A stretch of 45,285 bases of DNA, taken from an uncultured Chlorobiaceae bacterium. GTDB taxonomy: Bacteria; Bacteroidota; Chlorobiia; Chlorobiales; Chlorobiaceae. Where the stretch lies: the NCBI GenBank assembly GCA_903915955.1, contig CAIWUU010000194.1, positions 1-45,285 of the forward strand. Reading direction: 5' to 3'. Below are positions 1 to 8,800 of the stretch, piece after piece; position 1 is the first letter of the stretch, and each line of letters starts with the position of its first letter. Position numbers and translations under genes: made by a program. Under the pieces are notes generated by a model that was not told the origin of the DNA, searched no databases, and saw only the letters and a program-made list of their open reading frames with translations.

Positions 1-204
1 CTCCAGCTCACCCATCTCCTTTGGATGCCTCAATTTGTGAAAATGAACAAAACGCTTTACCCAAGAACAATAGGTATCTTCTGTCCTGTTGCTGTAATGA
101 CGAACATGCAAAGCCTCACGCAACGATTCCAGCAGTTTCGGTGAACGACGCAATACCTGAGAAGATACAGGTACTCGTAAATCTGCATGGAGATCCGCAA
201 TCAT
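1..204 (-). CDS. Integron-type tyrosine recombinase (integrase), N-terminal part, cut by window edge
   Basis: Reading the minus strand from an ATG at 204 gives 68 open codons that run off the left edge. An in-frame TGA lies just upstream and no other start codon is available, so the start is well defined. The residues SPKLLESLREALHVRHYS followed by NRTEDTYCSWVKRFVHFH are the N-terminal SAM-like core-binding domain of the IntI/XerCD family; the RHYS-RTE-Y-W-RF pattern is typical of integron integrases. Enzymes of this family cut and rejoin DNA through a catalytic tyrosine near the C-terminus, which lies outside the window. Whether the gene is intact, and whether attC cassettes accompany it, cannot be seen here. 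A phage-type integrase of the same family is the alternative. Confidence 0.8.
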   Translation of the reverse strand, partial: MIADLHADLRVPVSSQVLRRSPKLLESLREALHVRHYSNRTEDTYCSWVKRFVHFHKLRHPKEMGELE

Positions 205-379
205 CTTGTCAGTCCATTGTTTGCTTTCTCACAAAAAAATCACTGTAAGATTATAGCAAAAAAATCCCCGCCATCAAAAACACAGACAACCACAACATCG
301 GCATATTCCGCATGAACCTTGTGTAAATTTCAACTTTAGTAATATCTTCAACAGCATAACAAACCCTTACCAAGCCACT

Positions 380-1636
380 ATGAGCGAGCTTCTGCTGATC
401 AATATTACAGGCCCCGACAAACCTGGCCTTACCTCGAAAATCACTTCAATCCTTGCAGGCTATAAAGTGCCGGTGCTTGATATTGGCCAGGCGGTTATTC
501 ATAATCATCTGTCGCTGGGGATGTTGGTGGAGGTGCCGAAAGAGTCGGCCTCTTCGCCTGTTCTGAAGGATCTGCTCTTCTGCGCTCATACGCTCGGTAT
601 TCAGATTACCTTTACGCCAGTTACCGATACCGAGTACAACGACTGGGTGCATGAGCAGGGCAAGCACCGTTATCTGCTTTCACTGCTTGCGCGAAAGATT
701 ACCGCTGAGCAGCTTGAACGGGTGTCGTCGATTATTACCGGGCACAACCTCAATATTGAGACCATCAACCGCCTCTCGGGCCGTATTCCTCTTGAAAACG
801 AGAACGGTGGACACACAAAGGCCTGCGTGGAGTTTTCGATACGGGGGACACTGCAGAGTGAAAACCGGTTCCGCGAACAGATGCTTGCCATTACCGATAC
901 ACTTGGCATCGATATCGCGTTTCAGGAGGACAACATTTTTCGGCGCAATCGTCGTCTGGTGGTGTTTGATATGGATTCGACCGTGATTACTTCTGAAGTG
1001 ATTGATGAGCTTGCCATTGAGGCTGGCGTCGGCGCTGAGGTGGCAGCAATAACTGAGAAGGCAATGCGCGGTGAAATCGACTTTTCGGGCAGCCTTCAGC
1101 GGAGAGTCTCCCTGCTGAAAGGGCTGGATGAACATGTTCTGGAAAAAATTGCTCAACGCCTGCAACTGACAGAGGGAGCTGAAACACTCTTTCATAACCT
1201 GCACAACCTTGGCTTCAAGACCGCCATTCTCTCGGGTGGCTTTACCTATTTCGGCCACTATCTCCAGAAAAAGCTGAATATCGATTACGTCTATGCCAAC
1301 ACGCTTGAAATTGACAATCACCGGTTAACCGGCAAGGTGATCGGGCCAATTGTTGACGGTAAAAGAAAGGCTGAACTGCTTGAGCTTATTGCGAAAAAGG
1401 AGAAGATACGGCTGGAACAGACCATCGCCGTTGGTGATGGTGCCAATGACCTCCCCATGCTTGGAAAAGCGGGACTCGGCATCGCCTTCAGGGCAAAGCC
1501 GATTGTGAGGGAGAGCGCCAAACAGGCTATCTCAACCCTCGGGCTCGATGCAATCCTTTATCTGATGGGATTCAGGGATCGCGACCACCTCTTTGTCAAT
1601 CAACAAATTCCACAAACTGGTCAAAATCTTTCGTGA
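380..1636 (+). CDS. serB: Phosphoserine phosphatase with N-terminal ACT domains
   Basis: This 418-residue protein should remove phosphate from L-phosphoserine, the last step of serine synthesis. The first ~180 residues form two ACT-like regulatory domains (MSELLLINITGPDKPGLTSK at the start), where amino acids usually bind for feedback control. The HAD catalytic domain follows. Motif I DMDST is at about residues 197-201, with the nucleophile and acid/base aspartates. Motif II is ILSGGFTYF, and the metal-binding motif is VGDGANDLPML near residue 355. The length fits the two-ACT SerB form. The gene is preceded by an AT-rich gap and has no visible operon partner. Its last 41 bases overlap, tail to tail, the 3' end of the ferredoxin gene on the other strand. 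Confidence 0.95.
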   Translation: MSELLLINITGPDKPGLTSKITSILAGYKVPVLDIGQAVIHNHLSLGMLVEVPKESASSPVLKDLLFCAHTLGIQITFTPVTDTEYNDWVHEQGKHRYLLSLLARKITAEQLERVSSIITGHNLNIETINRLSGRIPLENENGGHTKACVEFSIRGTLQSENRFREQMLAITDTLGIDIAFQEDNIFRRNRRLVVFDMDSTVITSEVIDELAIEAGVGAEVAAITEKAMRGEIDFSGSLQRRVSLLKGLDEHVLEKIAQRLQLTEGAETLFHNLHNLGFKTAILSGGFTYFGHYLQKKLNIDYVYANTLEIDNHRLTGKVIGPIVDGKRKAELLELIAKKEKIRLEQTIAVGDGANDLPMLGKAGLGIAFRAKPIVRESAKQAISTLGLDAILYLMGFRDRDHLFVNQQIPQTGQNLS

Positions 1637-1901
1637 CAGGCAGGCTGATTGCTCCGGAAGGACAGAGTGGCTGACATCTGTTACACTGTACGACACAGTT
1701 GTAGGGGTTGGAAACCGTCATTTTTGCCCGCTTGACTCCTTCCGGCTCGCCAAGCGCAAAAACGCCCGGTTTACAGAACTCATCGCAGTCACCACAACCA
1801 TTGCAAAGTGATGCATCAATCTCCGGAAACCATGCAATCTCATCGCGAGGAACAAGCAGCCTGCGTTTTTTCCTTGCTGGTGTTGCTGAGCCGCTCATCA
1901 T
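1596..1901 (-). CDS. Small 2[4Fe-4S] ferredoxin-like protein (paralogue 1)
   Basis: A 101-residue soluble protein with two four-cysteine clusters: CNGCGDCDEFCKP near residue 35 and CVVQCNRCQPLCPSGAI near residue 69. Each pattern fits binding of one [4Fe-4S] cluster, so it is probably a low-potential electron carrier. A basic stretch (KKRRLLVPRDEIAWFPEI) precedes the first cluster. A GGAGAGG ribosome site sits directly before two tandem ATGs, so the second ATG (1898) may be the true start. It is the last gene of a minus run alaS-ferredoxin-ferredoxin and closely resembles its upstream neighbour, indicating tandem duplication. The redox partner is unknown. Confidence 0.88.
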   Translation of the reverse strand: MMSGSATPARKKRRLLVPRDEIAWFPEIDASLCNGCGDCDEFCKPGVFALGEPEGVKRAKMTVSNPYNCVVQCNRCQPLCPSGAISLPVTKDFDQFVEFVD

Positions 1902-1952
1902 CCTCTCCGTTTTGTGGTTTATGAAGTCATCCTCTCTCCGGCAGGCTTTCCG

Positions 1953-2447
1953 TCAGTCTATATACTCCACAAAGTGCTCAAATTTCTCTTTTGGAGGGAG
2001 AACAATGGCACCTGAGGTGCAAATCGGCACACACCTGTTGCAGAGCACAAGGCACTTGTATGGATGCGCAACAATCAGTTTCGGTCGGCAAATGCCCGTA
2101 GGATCTGGCTCGCCCAACTCGAAGACGCCGGGCTTGCAGAGTACCTTGCAGTCGCCGCAACCGTTGCAAAGCTCCGGCTTGATGACAGGATACCAAGCAA
2201 TCTCCTCCCTCGGAGCGAGCAGCCGCTTCCGTTTTTTCGCTGTATCCTGTTTGTGGTGCGTTGTTCTGGCATGCGGTGTCACCGTCTCCGGTTTCTCCCA
2301 CGAACCGACCGGAGCGACAGAGGAGTTCTCCTGCCTCTGCATTGCGCGTGACTTGAGCGTGAGACGCAGTGATCGAACAAGCCCCAAGGCGCAACCGTCG
2401 CATGAGGGCTTGGCACATCGCCCGAAAAAGCAGTCAAGAAGCAGCAT
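1953..2447 (-). CDS. 2[4Fe-4S] ferredoxin-like protein (paralogue 2)
   Basis: This is a paralogue of the gene at 1596-1901. The two share the sequence (K)KRxLxxPRxEIAWxPxI and then CNGCGDCxxxCKPGVF and the second cluster [17 protein letters not shown]. Ferredoxin-type [4Fe-4S] electron transfer is the likely role. The start is uncertain. The longest frame begins at 2447, six bases after the alaS stop, and gives 164 residues. An internal ATG at 2342 gives 129 residues and a more usual length. Neither has a clear ribosome site. The extra 35 N-terminal residues have no counterpart in the paralogue, so the shorter form is quite possible. Confidence 0.82.
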   Translation of the reverse strand: MLLLDCFFGRCAKPSCDGCALGLVRSLRLTLKSRAMQRQENSSVAPVGSWEKPETVTPHARTTHHKQDTAKKRKRLLAPREEIAWYPVIKPELCNGCGDCKVLCKPGVFELGEPDPTGICRPKLIVAHPYKCLVLCNRCVPICTSGAIVLPPKEKFEHFVEYID

Positions 2448-2453
2448 AACCGA

Positions 2454-5135
2454 TCATTTATTGTTGACGCATCCCTGTTGCAGCAAAACATTGAGCGATT
2501 CGGTATAGGCTGCAAGCGCTTTCGGTATTCCGTCGATATTTTTGCCCCCTGCAGTTGCAAACTCAGGCTTGCCGCCGCCACCACCCTGCACCTGCTTTGC
2601 GGCTTCACGAATCAGTTTTCCTGCATCGATGCCACATGCACGAACCGCTTTGTCGGAAGCAAAACTCACCAACGAGACCTTTCCCTCGTCAACCGTACAG
2701 AGCAGACCTGCCGCACAAGGCTCCTTCTCGCGCAACGCAAGGGCCGCCTGGCGCAACGTCTCGGCATCCACCCCGTCAACCACCTTTGTTATCACCCGGC
2801 AGCAAGAGATATCGGGTGAAGCCGCAAGTTCAGCGCTTAATGTGGTAAGAAGAGCGGCAATCTTGCCCTCAAGGAGCTGCTTTTCCAGCTCTTTTTTAGC
2901 CTCCATCAGTTCAGCAACTCTCCCCGACACCGCTTCATCCCCTTTGGCTTTCAAAAGATGGCGCACCTGCTGAAGCTCGCGATACTCGTTCCATAAGAGC
3001 TTTTCAGCCGCGCTGCCGGTCACTGCCTCAAGACGACGGACACCGGATGCTACCGACGATTCACTGACGATTTTTACCAGACCGATCCGGCCAATATTAT
3101 CAACATGGGTGCCGCCACACAGCTCAACCGAAATGCCCGGCACTTCGACCACCCTGACAAGGTCGGCATACTTGTCGCCAAAAAAGGCAAGGGCGCCTTT
3201 GGCAATCGCCTCATCGTAAGGGACATCGGCGTGCTTGACCACCTGCTCAGCTCTGCGTATCTGTTCGTTCACTTCGGCTTCGACCGCCTCAATCTCTGCG
3301 TCAGAGAGCTTTGAAAAGTGGCTGAAGTCAAAACGGAGACGTTCGGCACTCACGAATGAGCCTTTCTGCTGCACATGTTGCCCAAGAATTCTGCGGAGCG
3401 ACGCGTGCATGAGGTGTGTTGCTGTGTGATTACGCTCGGTATCCTGACGCACACAGCGATCGACAACAGCTTCCGCTGACAGCTCGTGGGCATCAAGCGA
3501 GAGGTCGTCAAGAAGAACGGAGGTATCCAGAAGCTTGTCGAAAGCTTCTGAAATAACATGGATGATGGTATCGCCATCCTTGACGGTATCGGCAACCTGA
3601 AAACGATAACGGGTCGTCTCTATCACTCCTTTGTCACCAGTCTGTCCACCGCTTTCGGCATAGAATGGCGTCTGGTTGAGCGCGAGCAGCAGCTTCTCTT
3701 TAGCATGTTTAATACCGGTAATAACAACCAGCATGGCAAGCTGGTCGTAACCGGCAAACAGGGATGCATGGACATCGCTGAACCAGCTCCATGTTGTGCC
3801 ATCGTCTCCAACATGCTGCTTCTCCTTGCGGTCGCTTCTTGCGCGAGTTTTCTGTTCAAGCATGCAACGTTCAAAGCCCTCGCCATCAACCTGAAGCGCA
3901 ACTTCCGCAGCCATCAAACTGGTCAGGTCAAAAGGAAATCCGTAGGTATCATAAAGTTTGAAGGCATCCTGCCCGTCGATAATCGTCCCTTTCGCAAGAC
4001 GGACTTTCTCAACGACATCATTGAAAATCTCCATACCACGATCAAGGGTGACAATAAAACTCTCCTCTTCTGCCCTGATGATGTTGGCGACCGTCTGCTG
4101 CTGTTTCTGCAGTTCAGGAAAAACATCGCCCATCGATGTGGCAAGGGTTCCAACAAGCTGATGCAGAATGGGTTCGTTATAACCAAGATTTTTGGAATAT
4201 CGCAAGGCTCGTCGAAGAATGCGGCGAAGCACATAACCACGCCCCTCATTTGAGGGCATGGCACCATCGGAGAGGGCAAAGGTGAGCGTGCGGGCATGAT
4301 CAGCAATAACCCGCATCGCAATGTCGAGGGGATCATCCATTGAGGCGCCGTAGCGGACACCGGTAATTTCAGTAAGACGATCGAACAGCGGCTGAAAGAC
4401 ATCACTGTCATAATTAGAGCCTTTCCCCTGCAGCACCGCCACAACACGTTCAAATCCCATGCCGGTATCGACATGTTTCATGGGCAGAGGCTCAAGGGAT
4501 CCATCGCTCTTTCGGTTATACTGGATAAAAACAAGATTCCACAGTTCCATAACCCGATAATCACCGACATTGACCAGCTCCCCGCCGGTACCATCTGGCG
4601 TTAAATCGATATGAATTTCGGAACAGGGGCCGCAGGGGCCGCTCTCCCCCATCTCCCAGAAATTATCCTTGTCACCAAACCGGAGAATATGCTCCGGATT
4701 GATGTCAGTCTGGCTCTTCCAGATCTCAAAACTTTCGTCGTCATCCTGGTAGACTGTGGCATAAAGGCGCTCTTTTGGCAACCTCCAGAGATCGGTCAGC
4801 AATTCCCAAGCCCAGGTGATTGCCTCTTTTTTATAATAGTCACCAAACGACCAGTTACCGAGCATCTCAAAAAAGGTGTGGTGATAGGTATCGCGCCCAA
4901 CATCCTCCAGATCGTTATGCTTTCCGGAGGCCCTGATACATTTCTGTGTATCAGCCGCCCGCAGATAGGGCCTTGTTCCCTTGGCAAGGAAGACATCCTT
5001 GAACTGGTTCATGCCGGCATTGGTAAACAGTAAGGTGGGATCATCGGCAGGAATAACCGGAGCAGACCGAACGATAGTATGACCTTTTTGAGCAAAATAA
5101 TCCAGAAAGGATTGTCTGATTTCGCGGGATTTCAT
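2454..5135 (-). CDS. alaS: Alanyl-tRNA synthetase
   Basis: This enzyme charges tRNA-Ala with alanine. The N-terminal class II catalytic core shows [14 protein letters not shown] and [20 protein letters not shown]. The tRNA-recognition region follows in the middle. The editing domain carries the zinc motif [12 protein letters not shown] and later [13 protein letters not shown], which together supply the HxxxH and C..H ligands. A glycine-rich C-terminal domain ([13 protein letters not shown]) completes the family layout. I chose the ATG at 5135 ([14 protein letters not shown]) because AlaRS proteins begin at this point. The open frame extends to 5198, adding 21 unconserved residues. The two ferredoxin genes follow directly downstream on the same strand. 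Confidence 0.96.
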   Translation of the reverse strand: MKSREIRQSFLDYFAQKGHTIVRSAPVIPADDPTLLFTNAGMNQFKDVFLAKGTRPYLRAADTQKCIRASGKHNDLEDVGRDTYHHTFFEMLGNWSFGDYYKKEAITWAWELLTDLWRLPKERLYATVYQDDDESFEIWKSQTDINPEHILRFGDKDNFWEMGESGPCGPCSEIHIDLTPDGTGGELVNVGDYRVMELWNLVFIQYNRKSDGSLEPLPMKHVDTGMGFERVVAVLQGKGSNYDSDVFQPLFDRLTEITGVRYGASMDDPLDIAMRVIADHARTLTFALSDGAMPSNEGRGYVLRRILRRALRYSKNLGYNEPILHQLVGTLATSMGDVFPELQKQQQTVANIIRAEEESFIVTLDRGMEIFNDVVEKVRLAKGTIIDGQDAFKLYDTYGFPFDLTSLMAAEVALQVDGEGFERCMLEQKTRARSDRKEKQHVGDDGTTWSWFSDVHASLFAGYDQLAMLVVITGIKHAKEKLLLALNQTPFYAESGGQTGDKGVIETTRYRFQVADTVKDGDTIIHVISEAFDKLLDTSVLLDDLSLDAHELSAEAVVDRCVRQDTERNHTATHLMHASLRRILGQHVQQKGSFVSAERLRFDFSHFSKLSDAEIEAVEAEVNEQIRRAEQVVKHADVPYDEAIAKGALAFFGDKYADLVRVVEVPGISVELCGGTHVDNIGRIGLVKIVSESSVASGVRRLEAVTGSAAEKLLWNEYRELQQVRHLLKAKGDEAVSGRVAELMEAKKELEKQLLEGKIAALLTTLSAELAASPDISCCRVITKVVDGVDAETLRQAALALREKEPCAAGLLCTVDEGKVSLVSFASDKAVRACGIDAGKLIREAAKQVQGGGGGKPEFATAGGKNIDGIPKALAAYTESLNVLLQQGCVNNK

Positions 5136-5415
5136 AGAGATTATTATGTTGTTGCAATGCTTTCCATCATGCCGCTCTCTACAAGAACAGCTAACCAATG
5201 GCTTTAAAGTTACTCTTTTTTAGAGCTTGTTGCCAACTTAAATTTTATCAATAACCCACCAGTTTCTGATAACAAAAAGTCTGTTATCACTCCTCAGATT
5301 CTGAACAGAAGAACATTAAGGGGCAAAAAAAAGCTTGATCAGAGCGCCTTTTTGACAAAGGGCGTAATTATAACGTTTCGAAGCAAAAAATGTTTGCATA
5401 ACTCGCAGAAAAATA

Positions 5416-5442
5416 CTATAATTTAACAATTGTTAATTATAG
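5416..5442. promoter_or_regulatory. 27-bp near-perfect palindrome, possible operator
   Basis: The core TTAACAATTGTTAA (5423-5436) is a perfect 14-bp palindrome. The symmetry extends outward to CTATAATT on the left and AATTATAG on the right, with only one extra T in the left half. There is no U-tract or GC-rich stem, so it does not look like a terminator. It could be a binding site for a dimeric regulator of alaS or of the RTX gene 370 bp away. This is inference from symmetry only. Confidence 0.4.
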
Positions 5443-5704
5443 CTTATTCAAAGGCTACATTTTCGACGGCTTTGTTTTGTCGTGTTGAATTGTAACTGAC
5501 TGTAACAGGAGAGACGTTCCATGAGATAACAGTCATGCGAGCAGTATTTTTTCCCGACAGGCAATTAGCTTTTTTATGCTTTTCTGAAATATTGAGGCAC
5601 TGTTCTCGTCAACTTCTGGGCAAGAAGGAGGCGTTGGCACCGAGAGCATTGTACTTGGTTGGTCATTTGTGTAGCCATAAGGTTCTTTTTTCGAAGCGAA
5701 CGAA

Positions 5705-5727
5705 AATAGGACAAAATTTGTCTTATT
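5705..5727. promoter_or_regulatory. 23-bp interrupted palindrome upstream of the RTX gene, possible operator
   Basis: Arms AATAGGACAAA (5705-5715) and TTTGTCTTATT (5717-5727) are complementary around a central A, with one G/T mismatch. The dyad lies about 85 bp before the RTX start codon, a typical operator position. No regulator is identifiable in the window. Confidence 0.4.
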
Positions 5728-5811
5728 AAGATTGAGTCATCGTAGTGATATTATGAACGAAATTCATTTTAGCTATACCTAAAAAACTCATCAATAAACA
5801 AGGGGAAAAAC

Positions 5812-8800
5812 ATGGCAAATCCGTTTACAGTTTTCTCAGGGGGAAACAATTCTGCGCTCACCTCTGCGCTTTTAGCACCAAATTCTGGTATCTCAATTAA
5901 CACCTCTTCTCTTGTTTTGAATGCATCGGGCAGTGATGCGGTCAATTTTTATGATGGTTCACTCTCTGGTCTGGGTATTGGTTCAGGGCTGTTGCTTACA
6001 TCAGGTACTACTCCTGGAACCAACAACACTGTGGGGTGGTTCGGTAAGGATAACCATGTGTGGCAATATTTAAATGGGGACACTGATATCAATGCCGTAG
6101 TTGCTTCTGTGTTTTCCTCATACTCCTATGATGCAACCACCCTCTCTTTTGATTTTACTGCAACTGATCCTACAGCTACTTCTGTAAGTTTTGACGTTGT
6201 CTTCGGTTCGGACGAATTTCCTGAATGGGTTGATCAGTTCGTTGACTGCGCCGTTGTTATGGTCAACGGAGTTAACTATGCCCTGTTCAATCACGATCCC
6301 AACCATCCGCTGAGTGTAGTCAGTTCCAATCTTGCTGCCGGATATTTTCAGGATAATGCGGTTGATCCCTCAACTGGACTGAGCCTCTTGCCGATAGAGT
6401 ATGATGGCATCAGCCATGTTCTGAAAATTGTCGCACCAATTAACGTGGGAGGAGGAACAAACCACATCAAGATTGGTATAGCAGATACGGGTGACCACAT
6501 TTACGACAGCGGAGTTTTTCTTGCCAATTTTTCTGCCGGTAACATCCCGGGTTCAGGTCTTGTTGCACCAACGGATACCTGCACAGAGAGCAGCGACGCT
6601 GTGATGGGCTCAACGCAGGATGAGTATTTTGACCTTTTGGGTGGAGACGATACGGTTTATGCAGGCGGAGGTGATGATATCGTGGTTGCCGGGAATGGCA
6701 ACGATGTTGTGTATGGTGGCAGCGGCAATGACGAACTTAAAGGTGGCAGCGGTGATGACTGCATTGACGGAGGTGATGGTATTGCGGACATCGTTGATTA
6801 TGCCGGAGCAAGCATCGGATACGGCATCACATATAATGGAGTTGCCGGAAGCTTCACGATTACTGACAGTAATACCTCATTTTTATCGGAAGGGGTAGAC
6901 ACACTGACAAATGTAGAATACGTCAAATTCACTGATGGGTTTTTTGAGCTCGGAGTTGACGGATTGAAACCGGCAACTGCTATCGGTACTCCTCCACACA
7001 TCAATACGGTCGGTACTCTTGCTATCGGCGGGATAGGTTCGGTCGGCAACACCTTGACAGCGATGCTGAATGATGCGGATGGAATATCAGGACCAATAAG
7101 CTACCAATGGCAGATATCGAGTGATAAGGGCGCTACATGGTCAGACATTTCAGGAGCAGTCAACAACTCTTACCTGCTGTCGAACAGCGATGGAGACAAG
7201 CGTATTCAGGTGACGGCCAGCTATATCGATAATGATAATCAGGCAGAGGCTCCTGTAAGTGTCTCAAAAGAAATTTTTGCTCCCGTAGTCGGCGATTTGA
7301 CGGTAACACTAATGAAGCTTGCTGCACCTGCGGGTACCAGTGTTATCAATCCGTTAACCACACTGATTAAAAATGCGGTTGATCTTGGCCTCTCTCCAAA
7401 TGAGGCCGCATTTGATATCAAGGCGGTTTTGGGAATTCCCGCCAAGGTTACATTGCAGAGTTATGATGCATACTGGGTTTTGCAGTCGCTTCCGAGTGAC
7501 CCGACAGCACTTACTGTCGAAAAAGTTGCTGTTCAGGTTGCCATTCTGACCTCGCTCTCTGATGATGATACCGGTATGAATCTTACAATCGCAATTCTCA
7601 ATGCAGCAGCAAACAATCAGACACTGAATCTTGCCGATCTCAATGACCTCTGCTTCATTTTCGGGGTGGACCCTCAGGGAAGCTTGCCGGACTCAGTCAG
7701 TGTTATTTTTGACCGGAACAAGAGTATGTCAGACGCTCTTGCTGATGGCGGGGATGTTACAAAAATTGAAAATGAGTGGGTCGATCTCTGCGGGATCAAT
7801 GATACAATTAACTCTACAAGCATAGCAGACCTCAGCATTCATATTAACCAGGTACCAGTCGGAAGTGCAAGCGCCTCATTACCTGTTGCCCAGCAAGACG
7901 CAGTTTACACCATCTCTTCGGCTGACTTGCTTCAGGGTTATTCCGATCCGGATGGTGACGTGTTGGCGGTATCGGCTATTTCGGCAGACACAGGAGGATA
8001 TCTGCAGGAGAATGGTGACGGTACATGGTCATTCATACCTGACTCGGGCTATACCGGACCGGTTGAGTTGACCTACACGATAGGTGACACTCAGGGAGCC
8101 TCCATTACGGCATCACAGTTATTCGTGGTTTCCTCTGCTCCTCCGGCCAACAGCAATAATGCGCCGACGGGTGCAGTTGCTATTATTGGTGAGTTCACTT
8201 CAGGCCAGACACTTTCTGTCGATATCACGACCCTTGCGGATGCAGATGGACTTGGTGTTGTCACTTTCCAGTGGCAGGCTGATGGTGTTGATATTGCCGG
8301 GGCAACTGGCGACACTCTTGTGTTGGGTGACGCTGAAGTCGGAACGGCAATTTCAGTTATTACAAGTTATACGGATGGTTACGGGACGGCAGAAAGCATA
8401 GGCAGCAATGCTATTGTAGTTGTCGCAAGCGGCACACCAAACAATACGCCAATCGGCGAAATTATAATCTTCGGTGACGTTACACAGGAACAAACTCTTA
8501 TGGCTGACATCACCGCTCTTGAAGACGCCGATGGTCTCGGCGAGATCAGCATTCAGTGGCAGGCTGATGGTATAGATATCTCAGGAGCGACGGGTAGCAG
8601 CTACACCCTGACCCAGGCGGAGGTAGGCAGGATTATCACGGTAAAAGCGAGCTATACTGATGGGCTGGGTACAGGCGAGATTGTGCTCTCTCTGCCAACT
8701 GATGCCGTTGTAAACATTGATGATCTGGCAAGCGGGACTCTCTCTGTTTCAGGAGCTGCTTCAGAAGGGGGGGCGCTGGTGGCTGATCTTGCTGATGTGG

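Larger units (their letters stand above)
5136..5811. other. 676-bp gene-free region between divergent alaS and the RTX gene
   Basis: This AT-rich stretch separates the alaS start from the giant RTX gene. I see no convincing protein; a 64-codon frame at 5535-5729 has no recognisable motif or ribosome site. It holds two strong dyad symmetries (5416-5442 and 5705-5727, listed separately). The RTX gene has a good ribosome site, AGGGG at 5801-5805, seven bases before its ATG. No sigma-70 promoter stands out. Confidence 0.6.

Noticed and set aside
1708-2508. 266-codon plus-strand frame across both ferredoxin genes
   Set aside because: It is antisense to two genes with conserved cluster motifs and has no recognisable domain.
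5352-5374. TTGACA followed by TATAAC as a promoter for the RTX gene
   Set aside because: The spacer is only 11 bp, too short for sigma-70 recognition.
5535-5729. 64-codon frame before the RTX gene
   Set aside because: No ribosome site, no motif, and composition unlike its neighbours.
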